Positions 35,850 to 45,391 are shown, counted from the first letter of the stretch. The stretch: 64,000 bases of DNA from Nostoc sp. MS1 (GCF_019976755.1 NZ_AP023441.1:5329501-5393500); one strand, 5' to 3'. Translations and numbers: made by a program. Notes: generated by a model from the letters alone, not told the origin.

Positions 35850-36139
35850 TCTTCATCTAAAAGATACAGCAGAGGTTTTTTACGCCCTTTAAACTGGGCA
35901 ATCATACGTACACGCTCTGAGCGTTTTGGTGGGACTGGATTGTAATCTATTTCATCAATATTATTGAAATATTCTAAGTATTGCTTAATTTCTTTCAATA
36001 CCTGCAAAGCATTTTCTGTTACTTCAGCAATTTTTCGCCCTTCTGGGCTTTGCAACTGAGATGTAACAGTTGGTTCAGTTACTATCAATCTAAGCGGGGG
36101 TGATATACCGTTAGGACGTTGGCGTGTAATTGTAGCCAT
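35846..36139 (-). CDS. Unknown small protein, second gene of the TIGR04255 operon (97 aa)
   Basis: No family recognised. It begins MATITRQRPNGISPPLRLIVTEP and has a central amphipathic helix (EGRKIAEVTENALQVLKEIKQYLEYF) and a basic C-terminal part (PKRSERVRMIAQFKGRKKP). I take the ATG at 36139, which overlaps the TAA of the upstream gene (TAATG); an in-frame ATG at 36175 lies inside that gene. Size and coupling fit a partner subunit of the neighbouring proteins, which is inference. Confidence 0.7.
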   Translation of the reverse strand: MATITRQRPNGISPPLRLIVTEPTVTSQLQSPEGRKIAEVTENALQVLKEIKQYLEYFNNIDEIDYNPVPPKRSERVRMIAQFKGRKKPLLYLLDEE

Positions 36140-36882
36140 TAGTTGATCAACTCCCTTGTTCGTTCCGTAATACAAGCTTCAAAAACTTCATCAGCCAGCT
36201 TGTGCAGTTGTTCCAAAAAACCCCAAATTTCTACTTCATTATTTGGTGTATTTCGTTCTTTAAATATGTCAATATCCAAAAGTACAGAGACTATATCTGG
36301 CACTGGAGGAGGAACTATTGTTTCATTAAGAACGATAATTGCACCCAAATTATCTTGAGGAATCTGTAATTGCATGAAGTAACCACTTAGTCCTTGCGGC
36401 AAATCAGCAGATACTTCAGGAAATGTCCGTAAATAATCTTTTAAGTCACCTACAGGCAGAGGGATATCCAGACGATTAATGTAACGGACTGCTAGACGGA
36501 CGATGGTTTTTGGATTAGTTAGTGATTCATAGATACTCCACAGCCGTTTTGCTTCATCCCGGAATTTCTCCCAACATTCGTAAGGAGCTAGTCTACTAAA
36601 GGTAAAGCCATCCAGACGTGTCTGAAGAATCTGTTTCTGGTCACTACTGACAAATCTATAGCCTATTTGGCTTTGATTTGCCCTAGCACCAACACTATCA
36701 CCAACCATCATCAATCCCTCTAAAATAAACATATTCTCAAGTTCTGGGTACTCAGCTTGAATGCTAGATTGTACCTGCACCAGAACATCAGGTTGAACTT
36801 CTGGCAAAAGTTCAACTCGTATGTCTATCACCGCTTCGGTGATGGGGGTACGTGAGTAGTATTTTCGGGCTTGCATACCCAT
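36139..36882 (-). CDS. TIGR04255-family protein (247 aa)
   Basis: The N-terminus (RKYYSRTPITEAVIDIRVEL) and the later segments GYRFVSSDQKQILQTRLDGFTFSRLAPYECWEKF and VRLAVRYINRLDIPL fit the TIGR04255 family, whose members occur sporadically in bacteria and have no known function. I use the ATG at 36882, followed by another ATG two codons on; a further upstream TTG at 36912 is less likely. It is the first gene of three that overlap by 1 and 4 nt. Such linkage suggests a complex with fixed stoichiometry, perhaps a mobile accessory or defence-type module; this is inference. Confidence 0.8.
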   Translation of the reverse strand: MGMQARKYYSRTPITEAVIDIRVELLPEVQPDVLVQVQSSIQAEYPELENMFILEGLMMVGDSVGARANQSQIGYRFVSSDQKQILQTRLDGFTFSRLAPYECWEKFRDEAKRLWSIYESLTNPKTIVRLAVRYINRLDIPLPVGDLKDYLRTFPEVSADLPQGLSGYFMQLQIPQDNLGAIIVLNETIVPPPVPDIVSVLLDIDIFKERNTPNNEVEIWGFLEQLHKLADEVFEACITERTRELIN

Positions 36883-37103
36883 TATATTAAACTGCCTAAG
36901 TCTTAAAGGCAATCCAAATTACCACACTTGAAAATTTCCTCGGCTTTATTGACTCAACTTTTACTTAATATGAGTTGAAGTTGTAACTTGGTTTGGATAT
37001 ATGCAAGGGTGTGGGATAGCTTGAGGTTTTTTCTCTAACCGAAGCTTATCTCATGATGATCTTGAAAATCGGTCACAATAGATTTGGCTAAAACAGGACA
37101 TAT

Positions 37104-38114
37104 ATGAAAGTTTACGAAATTGAAAGTGGTACAGGGATTGATGCACTGAAGTTAAGCGATCGCCCCCAACCGCAACTAGGTGCAGGACAAGTTTTGGTAC
37201 AGGTACGTGCAACTTCTCTCAATTACAGGGATTTATTGGTGGTTGAAGGTGCTTACGGTTCTGCACAGAAGTATCCTCTAATACCTATGTCTGATGGTGC
37301 TGGGGATGTGGTGGCGGTGGGTGAGGGTGTGACGCGGGTGAAGGTAGGCGATCGCGTTGCTGCTATTTTCTTTCAAAACTGGATTTCTGAAACTTTAACT
37401 AGAGAGAAAATGAAATCCGATCTCGGTGGTGGGATTGATGGAATGCTGGCGGAGTATGTAGTCCTCAATCAAGAAGGTTTGGTAATATTACCGGATCACC
37501 TATCCTATGCAGATGGTGCAACTTTACCCTGTGCAGCAGTCACAGCTTGGCATAGTTTAGTAACCAAGGGTAATGTCAGTGTAGATGATACCGTGTTGTT
37601 ACTGGGTACTGGTGGCGTTTCCATATTTGCGCTGCAATTTGCCAAAATTTATGGCGCGAGAGTAATTATCACTTCTGGTAGTGATGAGAAATTAGCGCAA
37701 GCAAGACAACTAGGTGCAGACGAGACAATTAACTACAAAACTACACCAGATTGGGAAAAGAAAGTGTATGAATTAACTGGACGCATTGGTGTAGATCATG
37801 TAATAGAAGTAGGCGGTGCAGGGACTTTACCAAAATCACTACAAGCCGTCCGTGTTAGTGGACGTGTAAGTTTAATTGGTGTCCTATCTGGCAGAGGTAA
37901 CACCATTGATCCCATGCCGATACTATTTAAAAGTTTAACAGTACAAGGAATTTATGTTGGCAGTCGAGAAATGTTTGAGGCGATGAATCAAACCATATCT
38001 CAACACAAACTCCAGCCTATAATTGATCGAGTTTTCCCTTTCACCGAAGCCCTAGCCGCCTATCACTACCTTAAAAGTGGCACTCACTTTGGTAAGGTAG
38101 TCATTAGTCATTAG
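37104..38114 (+). CDS. MDR-family zinc-free alcohol dehydrogenase/quinone oxidoreductase-like protein (336 aa)
   Basis: A medium-chain dehydrogenase/reductase: the GroES-like catalytic domain (QVLVQVRATSLNYRDLLVVEGAYG, PMSDGAGDVVAVGEGVTRVKVGDRV) lacks the usual zinc ligands, and the Rossmann domain has LLGTGGVSIFALQFAKIYGARVIIT and IGVDHVIEVGGAGTLPKSL. NADPH-dependent reduction of a quinone or enoyl compound is the family expectation. It is a single gene, with a TTAGTCA-type repeat just behind the stop. Confidence 0.92.
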   Translation: MKVYEIESGTGIDALKLSDRPQPQLGAGQVLVQVRATSLNYRDLLVVEGAYGSAQKYPLIPMSDGAGDVVAVGEGVTRVKVGDRVAAIFFQNWISETLTREKMKSDLGGGIDGMLAEYVVLNQEGLVILPDHLSYADGATLPCAAVTAWHSLVTKGNVSVDDTVLLLGTGGVSIFALQFAKIYGARVIITSGSDEKLAQARQLGADETINYKTTPDWEKKVYELTGRIGVDHVIEVGGAGTLPKSLQAVRVSGRVSLIGVLSGRGNTIDPMPILFKSLTVQGIYVGSREMFEAMNQTISQHKLQPIIDRVFPFTEALAAYHYLKSGTHFGKVVISH

Positions 38115-38222
38115 TCCATAGTCCATAGTCAAAAAGCAGAAGAGGTTAGGGAGAGGATTTTTCCCCCTACATCTTTCTCTCCCTCATCTCCCCTACTCCC
38201 TACTCACCGCTTCCAAGACTTT

Positions 38223-39224
38223 CTAATTCTCTCCAGTACCATCAATTTCTAAAGCTTTTAAGATTTTCAAATATAAATCTTCTACTTTCTGGGCTTGAGC
38301 ATCACCAAGAGAAGCATAATAATCTAGTCCAGGGGCGCTATTGATTTCAATAATTACATAATCTGTCATTGGTCTGGTGATATCTGGAGTAATAATATCC
38401 AACCCTATTAGCCTTAATCCCATATCTTTGGCAATATTGAAAGCCAATTTCTTAAAGTCAGGATGGATACTCTCCGTAAAATCTATACCTTCGCCACCAT
38501 TGGACAAATTAGCATTATCTAAAAGATAAATAATCTTCCCATTCGGGACAACACTTTCCCAAGTTAGTTTTTGTTTTTTTAATTTTTGTTTGATTCGCCA
38601 ATCATCTAAATCTATTACTTTTTTACCAAAATTGTCAAAAAATACTCTCTGCTTATATTGTAATAACTCTAAAATAGTAGATTTTCCATCACCTATTATC
38701 GCTAGAGGAAGCCTCTGATACACTGCTATAATTTCATCATCTATAACGACTATTCTATAATCTTTCCCTGGATAAAACCTTTCAATAATTAAACCAGGAC
38801 TAATTTTAAATATCTTTTTAGCTATTTGATAATACTCGGTTTTATTATGAATTTTGGCAACTAGCTTACCTTGACTAAGATTAATTGGTTTGATAAATGC
38901 AGGAAAGCCTAGACTCTTTGCATACTCAAACCCAGCATCAATATTTCTAGAATCACCTACTTTTTGACATATCTTATCATTAAAAAATGTTTCTCCTTCC
39001 GTAACACGATAGCCAAAATGCTTGAGGAAAAATTTGGAATAACCTTTATCTTTTGCTATCTCTGAAGAACCTAAACCATTGATATTAAATTTTGACCTAG
39101 TAAAAAAAACTTTCTTGCCATTTTTAAACGTAATATGTCCAACTAGCTCATATTCTGGTTCTATGATGACAACTGCACCAATTTGAGGTGCTATTTTTTT
39201 GATTATTGATGTTACTAATGGCAT
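38223..39224 (-). CDS. ATP-grasp domain protein, RimK/GshA-B/cyanophycin-synthetase-like (333 aa)
   Basis: The ATP-grasp core spans about residues 95-320: FPAFIKPINLSQGKLVAKI (nucleotide lysine), GLIIERFYPGKDYRIVVIDDEIIAVYQRLP, GDGKSTILELL and the metal-binding end LIGLDIITPDI...YVIIEINSAPGLDYYAS. The nearest known layout is the ATP-grasp half of cyanophycin synthetase and of the fused glutathione synthase, so it probably joins an amino acid or peptide carboxylate to an amine. The N-terminal 90 residues resemble no domain I know. The coding DNA is noticeably AT-richer than its neighbours. Confidence 0.85.
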   Translation of the reverse strand: MPLVTSIIKKIAPQIGAVVIIEPEYELVGHITFKNGKKVFFTRSKFNINGLGSSEIAKDKGYSKFFLKHFGYRVTEGETFFNDKICQKVGDSRNIDAGFEYAKSLGFPAFIKPINLSQGKLVAKIHNKTEYYQIAKKIFKISPGLIIERFYPGKDYRIVVIDDEIIAVYQRLPLAIIGDGKSTILELLQYKQRVFFDNFGKKVIDLDDWRIKQKLKKQKLTWESVVPNGKIIYLLDNANLSNGGEGIDFTESIHPDFKKLAFNIAKDMGLRLIGLDIITPDITRPMTDYVIIEINSAPGLDYYASLGDAQAQKVEDLYLKILKALEIDGTGEN

Positions 39225-39790
39225 TTGATGAGAAAAAAATTATATTTTGATGCGGAAATTTTAACTAACTAGCAAAAATAGGTCAAGAAAAAAATAATTC
39301 TACTGTTAAGTAAAATTCTTTTAGAAACGCACTTAAAGCTTTATTTGAAATTATCTATACCTCTTAAGTAAATTGAAGTATTGTTAACTACTTAATTAGT
39401 ATAGAAATACTGCAATAGAAAACATCATGGTTATTTCTAATACAATTCTTATTTAAAATATACTCATACTAAGTTGATTGATAAATTTTATACTAAACAA
39501 TTATATTTTATTAACTAAACTTAAATTTTCTATGTAACGGCTCCTTTCAAAAGTCAAGTTTGCTTTCAACTTACCAGAGTAAAATTGATACATCCCAATC
39601 TGTAAATGATGTGATAAATCATACTTAAAGGGAGTTTATAACTTTAGTTCAGTCTAAAATATATCACTCGGTGTTGACAATTTTTAAATAATCGAATACC
39701 AAGGTGGCAGATCATAAAAAAAGCGCTAGTAAATTTCTGCTCAGAGATTTACTAACACCTTTACTGAAACTTTATACGGTTAAGACAATC
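39225..39790. other. AT-rich intergenic region, no gene seen
   Basis: About 560 bp of low-GC DNA between two divergent genes. It must hold both promoters. An upstream GTG at 39704 in frame with the next gene gives a 29-residue extension, not accepted. No tandem repeat or clear hairpin was recognised. Confidence 0.4.
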
Positions 39791-40027
39791 ATGCCACAAA
39801 ATACAGAAATCGCAGCAAGCAATTCCGAAACTCAGCCAATTGCTTATAAACAACGTTTAAATTCTTGGGCGATCGCACGTTTACTTCCTGATACACAACG
39901 TGAGATTGTGGCTCGTTTTCGCAGCCGTTCTGATGCCGATGGTTATATGCAGCATCTACGTCAAGTAATCCCCAATGCTTCTTTTCTAGTTGTTTTTGAC
40001 TGTCAACGCGAAGAAGCTGCTATTTAA
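39791..40027 (+). CDS. Small unknown cyanobacterial-type protein (78 aa)
   Basis: The protein reads MPQNTEIAASNSETQPIA, then a basic globular part with NSWAIARLLPDTQREIVARFRSRSDADGYMQHLRQ and the ending NASFLVVFDC. It resembles small conserved cyanobacterial proteins of unknown function. The ATG at 39791 is taken as start, though no clear ribosome binding site precedes it. Confidence 0.65.
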   Translation: MPQNTEIAASNSETQPIAYKQRLNSWAIARLLPDTQREIVARFRSRSDADGYMQHLRQVIPNASFLVVFDCQREEAAI

Positions 40028-40171
40028 GTTTTGAGTTATGGCTGAGGGTTAAGGGGACTAAGGGTGTAGGGGAAAGCAGTGAATTTAATTTAATTACGTA
40101 TTATGAATTTCACCTCTAACCCTCAAGCTATAGATTTACATTAATTTAAAATCACGAATATTTGGCATTTT

Positions 40172-40326
40172 CTACATTTCTCCAGGGTGAGGTCGCCAGC
40201 GTAAAATATAACTTTCCAAAACGCGGACACCCCAATCGAGTAACACGCTAATGACTGCCAACACTACCAGTATTGCCCAGGCTTTATCAACATTTAAAGT
40301 TCCCTGCGCCGCTCTTGAGTGTAGGA
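40172..40326 (-). pseudogene. C-terminal remnant of an ABC-transporter permease
   Basis: Read on the minus strand, the last 46 or so codons before TAG (40172-40174) encode AQGTLNVDKAWAILVVLAVI and the tail WGVRVLESYILRWRPHPG. This is the last membrane helix and cytoplasmic tail of a nitrate/sulfonate/taurine-type ABC permease (SsuC/NrtB group). No start or upstream part exists: the match ends just before the inverted-repeat element at 40327. Confidence 0.75.
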
Positions 40327-40500
40327 TTTGCGTTACTCAAGGTATATCTCCTTAATAGCAGGATGTGAATGATATAAGCAATGCTTATTCTTTTATATAT
40401 ACACGTAATTAGTCAAGATTAAATATATTTATTCATTTAAGTTGTAAATTTTGTTGTGTCAACCGTTAACTGGAATCATCATTGAATTGAGTAACGCCAA
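40327..40500. mobile_element. 174-bp inverted-repeat (MITE-like) element
   Basis: TTTGCGTTACTCAA at 40327-40340 is matched by TTGAGTAACGCCAA at 40487-40500 (one mismatch and one shift). The 146 bp between hold no ORF and are AT-rich. It abuts the permease remnant, so its insertion or a linked deletion may have destroyed that gene. No target-site duplication was identified with certainty. Confidence 0.5.
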
Positions 40501-40616
40501 AATTCTTCCTCAAGGTTGCTTTATAAGTACCCCAAGAAAGATGCCATGACTAGATAAATCAGTATCAAATATATCAGGTGAAAAAGCGGCATCTTCTGAG
40601 AAGGGAAACTAAGGAA

Positions 40617-41513
40617 ATGAACTTAAAAGCGATTTGGCAACTTTTGCAAGAGGCGTTTCAAGAATGGAATGATGATAAAGCCTCACGTTTGGCGGCGGCG
40701 TTAGCTTACTATACTGTGTTTTCAATCGCACCACTACTGATTATTGTGATTGCGATCGCAGGCGCAGTATTTGGACAAGATGCCGCTAGGGGTGAAATTG
40801 TTCAGCAAATTCAAGGTTTAGTAGGTAGAGAAGGAGCAGAATTTATTCAAACTGCCATCCAAAATGCCAATAAACCCAAGACAGGTACTATAGCTTCTAT
40901 TGTAAGTATTGCTCTATTACTATTAGGTGCAACTGGCGTTTTTACAGAATTACAAGACTCCCTCAATACGATTTGGGAAGTACAACCAAAACCAGGACGC
41001 GGTGTAAAAAATATTTTTCGCCAGCGTATCTTGTCTTTTGGAATGATATTAGGTATTGGTTTTTTACTTTTAGTTTCTTTAGTAATTAGTACAGCATTAT
41101 CAGCAATAGTAGGTTATTTCGGTAATTTATTACCCGGTGTGGGCTTCCTCTGGCAAATTTTTAATTTTGTTATTTCCTTCGTTGTCACTACATTATTGTT
41201 TGGTTTAATTTTCAAAGTTTTACCCGATGTCAGAATTACTTGGAATGATGTTTTAGTCGGAGCCGTTATTACTTCAATATTATTTTCTATCGGCAGATTT
41301 TTATTAGGTCAATATTTAGGTAATAGTGGCTTTAGCTCAACCTACGGTGCGGCTGGTTCAGTTGTAGTTATTCTCGCGTGGGTTTACTATACTGCCCAAA
41401 TTCTCTTTTTCGGTGCTGAGTTCACCCAAGTTTACGCCAGAAGATACGGCAGACGCATAGTACCAGATAGTCACGCCATGCCATTGAATAATACAAACTC
41501 TAGGAGAAAGTAA
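40617..41513 (+). CDS. YihY/virulence factor BrkB family membrane protein (298 aa)
   Basis: A polytopic inner-membrane protein with about six helices. Family signatures are EWNDDKASRLAAALAYYTVFSIAPLLIIVIAIAG near the start, LNTIWEVQPKPGRG in the middle, GFSSTYGAAGSVVVILAWVYYTAQILFFGAEFTQVYARRYG near the end. Transport substrate unknown. I take the ATG at 40617 (AAGGAA just before it); an in-frame GTG at 40578 would add 13 residues. Confidence 0.9.
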   Translation: MNLKAIWQLLQEAFQEWNDDKASRLAAALAYYTVFSIAPLLIIVIAIAGAVFGQDAARGEIVQQIQGLVGREGAEFIQTAIQNANKPKTGTIASIVSIALLLLGATGVFTELQDSLNTIWEVQPKPGRGVKNIFRQRILSFGMILGIGFLLLVSLVISTALSAIVGYFGNLLPGVGFLWQIFNFVISFVVTTLLFGLIFKVLPDVRITWNDVLVGAVITSILFSIGRFLLGQYLGNSGFSSTYGAAGSVVVILAWVYYTAQILFFGAEFTQVYARRYGRRIVPDSHAMPLNNTNSRRK

Positions 41514-41517
41514 AAAT

Positions 41518-41574
41518 TGTTGACTGTTGACTAATGACTAATGACTAATGACTAATAACTAATGACCAATGACC
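41518..41574. repeat. Heptamer-type tandem repeats between the BrkB gene and purB
   Basis: TTGACTG/TTGACTA units pass into ACTAATG units repeated about seven times with slight variation, reaching almost to the purB leader. Confidence 0.8.
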
Positions 41575-41616
41575 CAAAGCGGGTTAAAATATGACAGTTG
41601 TATTCTGCCGCGAACG

Positions 41617-42912
41617 TTGATAGAGCGTTATACTCTGCCCGAAATGGGCAATCTGTGGACTGAATTTTATAAACTAAAAACCTGGCTTCAGGTGGAAATT
41701 GCAGTCTGTGAAGCCCAAGCGGAATTGGGTTACATTCCATCTGCTGCTGTTGAGGAAATCAAAGCTAAGGCAAATTTTGATCCGAAACGGGTACTGGAAA
41801 TCGAGGCGGAAGTCCGTCATGATGTCATCGCTTTTTTGACGAATGTCAATGAGTATGTAGGTGATGCTGGACGTTACATCCACCTGGGCTTAACTAGTTC
41901 AGATGTATTAGATACGGCTTTAGCGTTGCAGTTGGTGGCTAGCTTGGATGTGTTGGCACAACGTCTGGAAGATTTGATTGGGGTGATTCGCCTAAAAGCG
42001 CATGAACACCGTTACACGGTAATGATTGGCCGATCGCACGGTATCCACGCTGAACCGATCACCTTTGGGTTTAAGCTGGCTGGTTGGTTGGCTGAAGCGT
42101 TACGCCACCAACAACGGCTAAAAACTCTCCGCGAAACGATCGCAGTAGGTAAAATTTCTGGTGCGGTGGGAACCTACGCCAACATCGAACCCCGTGTAGA
42201 AGCGATCGCTTGTCAAAAACTTGGACTCAAGCCAGATACAGCCTCTACCCAAGTTATTTCCCGCGATATTCATGCTGATTTTGTACAGCAACTAGCCTTA
42301 CTCGCTGCCTCTATTGAACGCTTTGCTGTAGAAATTCGCAATCTGCAAAAAACAGACGTTCTCGAAGTTGAGGAATTTTTCTCCAAGGGGCAAAAAGGCT
42401 CTAGCGCTATGCCACACAAGCGCAACCCCATCCGTTCTGAACGGTTGACAGGGATGGCGCGACTAGTTAGAAGTCATGCGGGTGCAGCTTTAGAAGATGT
42501 CGCCCTGTGGCACGAACGGGATATTTCCCACAGTTCTGTGGAACGGGTAGTTTTACCAGATGCTTGCATTTTGACCCACTTTATGCTGGTAGAAATAACC
42601 GAGTTGGTGAAAAACCTGCTAGTCTATCCAGAAAATATGGCACGCAACCTCAACTGCTATGGCGGCGTTGTGTTCAGCCAAAAAGTGCTGCTGGCATTGG
42701 TAGATAAGGGACTCAGCCGAGAAGAAGCGTATGCGATCGTGCAACAAAACGCTCATGCTGCCTGGAACAAGCCAGAAGGCAACTTCCACGATTTGATTAC
42801 TAAAGACCCGCGTGTGGCTAAAATCTTATCGCCAGAAGAAATCGCTGTGTGTTTTGACCCACAGCAACATCTCAAACATTTGGATCAGATTTTCCAAAGA
42901 TTGGGTATTTAG
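41617..42912 (+). CDS. purB: Adenylosuccinate lyase (431 aa)
   Basis: PurB cleaves adenylosuccinate and SAICAR in purine synthesis. Visible signatures are IERYTLPEMGNLWTEFYKLKTWLQVEIAVCEA, HDVIAFLTNVNEYVG, LGLTSSDVLDTALALQL, the catalytic-His region GRSHGIHAEP and the fumarase-superfamily loop GSSAMPHKRNP. The likely start is the TTG at 41617, since this gives the family's usual start just before IERYTLP and 431 residues; an in-frame start at 41569 would add 16 residues reaching into the repeat. Confidence 0.95.
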   Translation: MIERYTLPEMGNLWTEFYKLKTWLQVEIAVCEAQAELGYIPSAAVEEIKAKANFDPKRVLEIEAEVRHDVIAFLTNVNEYVGDAGRYIHLGLTSSDVLDTALALQLVASLDVLAQRLEDLIGVIRLKAHEHRYTVMIGRSHGIHAEPITFGFKLAGWLAEALRHQQRLKTLRETIAVGKISGAVGTYANIEPRVEAIACQKLGLKPDTASTQVISRDIHADFVQQLALLAASIERFAVEIRNLQKTDVLEVEEFFSKGQKGSSAMPHKRNPIRSERLTGMARLVRSHAGAALEDVALWHERDISHSSVERVVLPDACILTHFMLVEITELVKNLLVYPENMARNLNCYGGVVFSQKVLLALVDKGLSREEAYAIVQQNAHAAWNKPEGNFHDLITKDPRVAKILSPEEIAVCFDPQQHLKHLDQIFQRLGI

Positions 42913-42913
42913 A

Positions 42914-43030
42914 AATGGGGAGTGGGGAGTAGGGAGTAGGGAGTGGTGAGACAGCGCTGCGGGAGGGTTTCCCTCTCTGACGAGACGCTGACGCGAACCG
43001 CAGGCGACTGCGAACCCGAAGGGGGGCAGA
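42914..43030. repeat. Short repeats plus GC-rich dispersed repeat behind purB
   Basis: GGGGAGTAGGGAGT-type units (about 42916-42945) run into a GC-rich block containing GCGGGAGGGTTTCCCTC and GACGCTGACGCGAACCGCAG. This block is much richer in GC than its surroundings and looks like a dispersed repeat family of Nostoc genomes. The convergent gene ends at 43087. Confidence 0.7.
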
Positions 43031-43086
43031 TAAGAGAGTAAAGATATAATCTTTTATTATGATTCCCCCTCATCCCTCTACTCTAA

Positions 43087-44364
43087 CTATGCTGCTACAG
43101 CCTCTTTCTTCACTTTTGCAGGTGTCTTTTGAGTTAATAACTGAGTATATAACTTACTCAATTGAGAGGCTACACCGTCCCAGCTAAAGGTGGTTTCGAC
43201 TCTCTTACGAGCTGCTGCACCTAGCTCATTCCGCCATGTTGGGTTGGAAATGATGCGGTCTATAGCTTTGGCAAAAGCTGCTTCATCTTGTGGGGGTGCA
43301 AGTAAACCAGTTACTTCTGGTACCACTGTAAACTGCAATCCGCCTACGTTACTGGCAACTACAGGGGTGTTGCTGGCCATCGCTTCAATTGCAACTAGAC
43401 CGAAGGGTTCGTAGTGGCTGGGGACGACGCAAACATCAGCCGCCGCGTAATAGTAGGGGAGAATTTCATGGTCTAAGCGACCAGCAAAGGTGGTGCAATC
43501 AGTTAATCCTAATTCAGCAACAATATTAGCAATGCGATCGCGCTCAATCCCATCGCTTTGACCAGGACGGCTACCGCCACCAATTACTAGCTGTAGGTTA
43601 GCTTCACCTCTCAAGCTAGATTGAGCAACAGCCCTAACTAAAGTTTCAATACCTTTACGGGGATCAAAGCGACCTACATAAAATACCATCTTGGCATCAG
43701 GTGCAATTCCCAATTTTTCCCGTGCGACAGACTGTTCAATGTCGCCAAAATTATCAATATCTGTACCGCAGGGGATCATATCAATCCGCCCTTTCTTAGA
43801 AACTAGGGTTTCCATGTGTTCCTGTTCTTGAGGACTAGTAGCAACTACACGGTCTACAGTTTCTAAACAAGTTTTTTCTATAGCTAATCTCTGACTAGCA
43901 ATGGCGGGGATATCTGCGATAGTGTTATATTTAATTGCCCCTAGAGAGTGGTATGTATGCACCTGCACTAAAGGTTGGCGCTTTTTCAACTCCATACCCA
44001 CCCAGGATGACAACCAGTAATTTGTGTGGATGAGTTCGTAAGTATAACCTTGACGCTCTTGGAAGCGTTGTAATTCATCAACAAATTCTGTCAAGTATTC
44101 AAATACGTGATCTCGTCCAATGAACTCAACTGGCCCGGCTGTTAATCGAATTGTCCGGCAATTAGTGCTATGTTGAACGATCGCCGCTTGGTCAGGACTA
44201 ATACGGCGGGTGAACATATCAACTTGCCAACCCATTTCGGCTAGTGCATAACCTACTTGCCGAACATATACATTCTGACCACCAGCCTCTTCTTGACCTA
44301 TTTCTACAGCTGGGTCTCCAGAAACGGAAATCAGCGCAATCCGATGTGTGTTAGTTTGGAACAT
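43087..44364 (-). CDS. GT4 glycosyltransferase, sucrose-phosphate-synthase-like (425 aa)
   Basis: A retaining GT-B glycosyltransferase. The N-terminal ALISVSGDPAVEIGQEEAGGQNVYVRQVG is the pattern of sucrose synthase and sucrose-phosphate synthase glucosyltransferase domains; VFYVGRFDPRKGIETLVRA and the E-x7-E region HYEPFGLVAIEAM are the GT4 motifs. Length (425 aa) matches the one-domain cyanobacterial sucrose-phosphate synthases. The ATG at 44364 has GAGG 11 nt before it. A related heterocyst polysaccharide glycosyltransferase is an alternative. Confidence 0.85.
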   Translation of the reverse strand: MFQTNTHRIALISVSGDPAVEIGQEEAGGQNVYVRQVGYALAEMGWQVDMFTRRISPDQAAIVQHSTNCRTIRLTAGPVEFIGRDHVFEYLTEFVDELQRFQERQGYTYELIHTNYWLSSWVGMELKKRQPLVQVHTYHSLGAIKYNTIADIPAIASQRLAIEKTCLETVDRVVATSPQEQEHMETLVSKKGRIDMIPCGTDIDNFGDIEQSVAREKLGIAPDAKMVFYVGRFDPRKGIETLVRAVAQSSLRGEANLQLVIGGGSRPGQSDGIERDRIANIVAELGLTDCTTFAGRLDHEILPYYYAAADVCVVPSHYEPFGLVAIEAMASNTPVVASNVGGLQFTVVPEVTGLLAPPQDEAAFAKAIDRIISNPTWRNELGAAARKRVETTFSWDGVASQLSKLYTQLLTQKTPAKVKKEAVAA

Positions 44365-45237
44365 AGTGAGCTTCACCTCAAGGCAACTACTCCTGCCTCA
44401 TATATAAGATTTGAGGACAGGCTAAACGAAGCGGAAAGCTACCAGCCAAGGACACTGACGACAGACATTATGGTTAAAAAATGCTGTTCGTTCAATCTCC
44501 TCTCAATGCCGACGAAGTTAGCTGACGGGCTAGAACTGAGAGATGTTCTTTTTGGATAATCCAAAATACGCCCCGAATTTGGTTCCTCCGCTCCTGATTT
44601 TGCTTAATTTATAAGGCAAATATCAGGATTAGGCTGACTGATTGACATTTGCTTATACTATACTTGCGATCGCAATTATAGTCAATGAATCACAGAACAA
44701 ACGTGTCTTAAATTGCCTCTAAACTATTTGCTAATACCTTAAGGAAAGTATCATAAATTAGATTAGAGTAAGCAATCTTTGGCTAGAAAATTTATTTTCT
44801 ATAGTCATGATATTAACCGGATGGCACTAGGTTGTTCAACTTTCTCAAGATATATTTCCATCATAGTACTTAATTTTATACTAGTTTAGTTAGCATCTGT
44901 CTTTCAATAGGGAATAGGTAGTAGAAAAGGTTGCAGGCAGTAGGAATTTGTGGATATTGTCAGGCAATGGCAACAATTCAGGCAATACTTATAGTATTCG
45001 CTTAAAAACACACAAACTTATCCGCTTGACATTTTAATAGTCTACGGCGATGAATAAAAACAAAATTTTTGAGATTTTATATCTGTAAATATTAAAAAAA
45101 TATTAAAATGAAAAATTTAGTTAATGAGGATGAAGCTATAAATATATTTAATTTTATCTAAAATATACATCTTCTGGATATTGACAGATGTTACCATCTA
45201 TAAATAGTTGAAAATATATAACAATCTATATATCAAA

Positions 45238-45391
45238 AGACATAATTACTGGAATTATGTCTAAATAGTTATGTTCTAATGCTTGATTTTTAAGAACAAG
45301 CTGCTAAAAATAGAGAAGGGATTTTAAAATCTCATAGTCAATTTCGATCATTTGACCCTTCTACGCTAGTCCGCTTGAGCGGACTTTTTTG
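45238..45391 (+). ncRNA. Possible small RNA with 5' hairpin and terminator
   Basis: A perfect 10-bp hairpin (AGACATAATT, loop ACTGG, AATTATGTCT; 45238-45262) is followed 105 nt later by a strong rho-independent terminator, with no reading frame between. This arrangement is typical for small RNAs of 100-200 nt. The promoter and exact start were not identified. Confidence 0.35.
45368..45391 (+). terminator. Strong rho-independent terminator
   Basis: The stem AGTCCGC-TTGA-GCGGACT is perfect and followed by T6. No plus-strand gene ends before it within more than 2 kb, so it either closes a small RNA or shields the following small ORF. Confidence 0.8.

Noticed and set aside
44257..44559. 100-codon plus-strand frame over the start of the glycosyltransferase gene
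   Set aside because: Lies antisense to a clear gene start and shows no family-like sequence.
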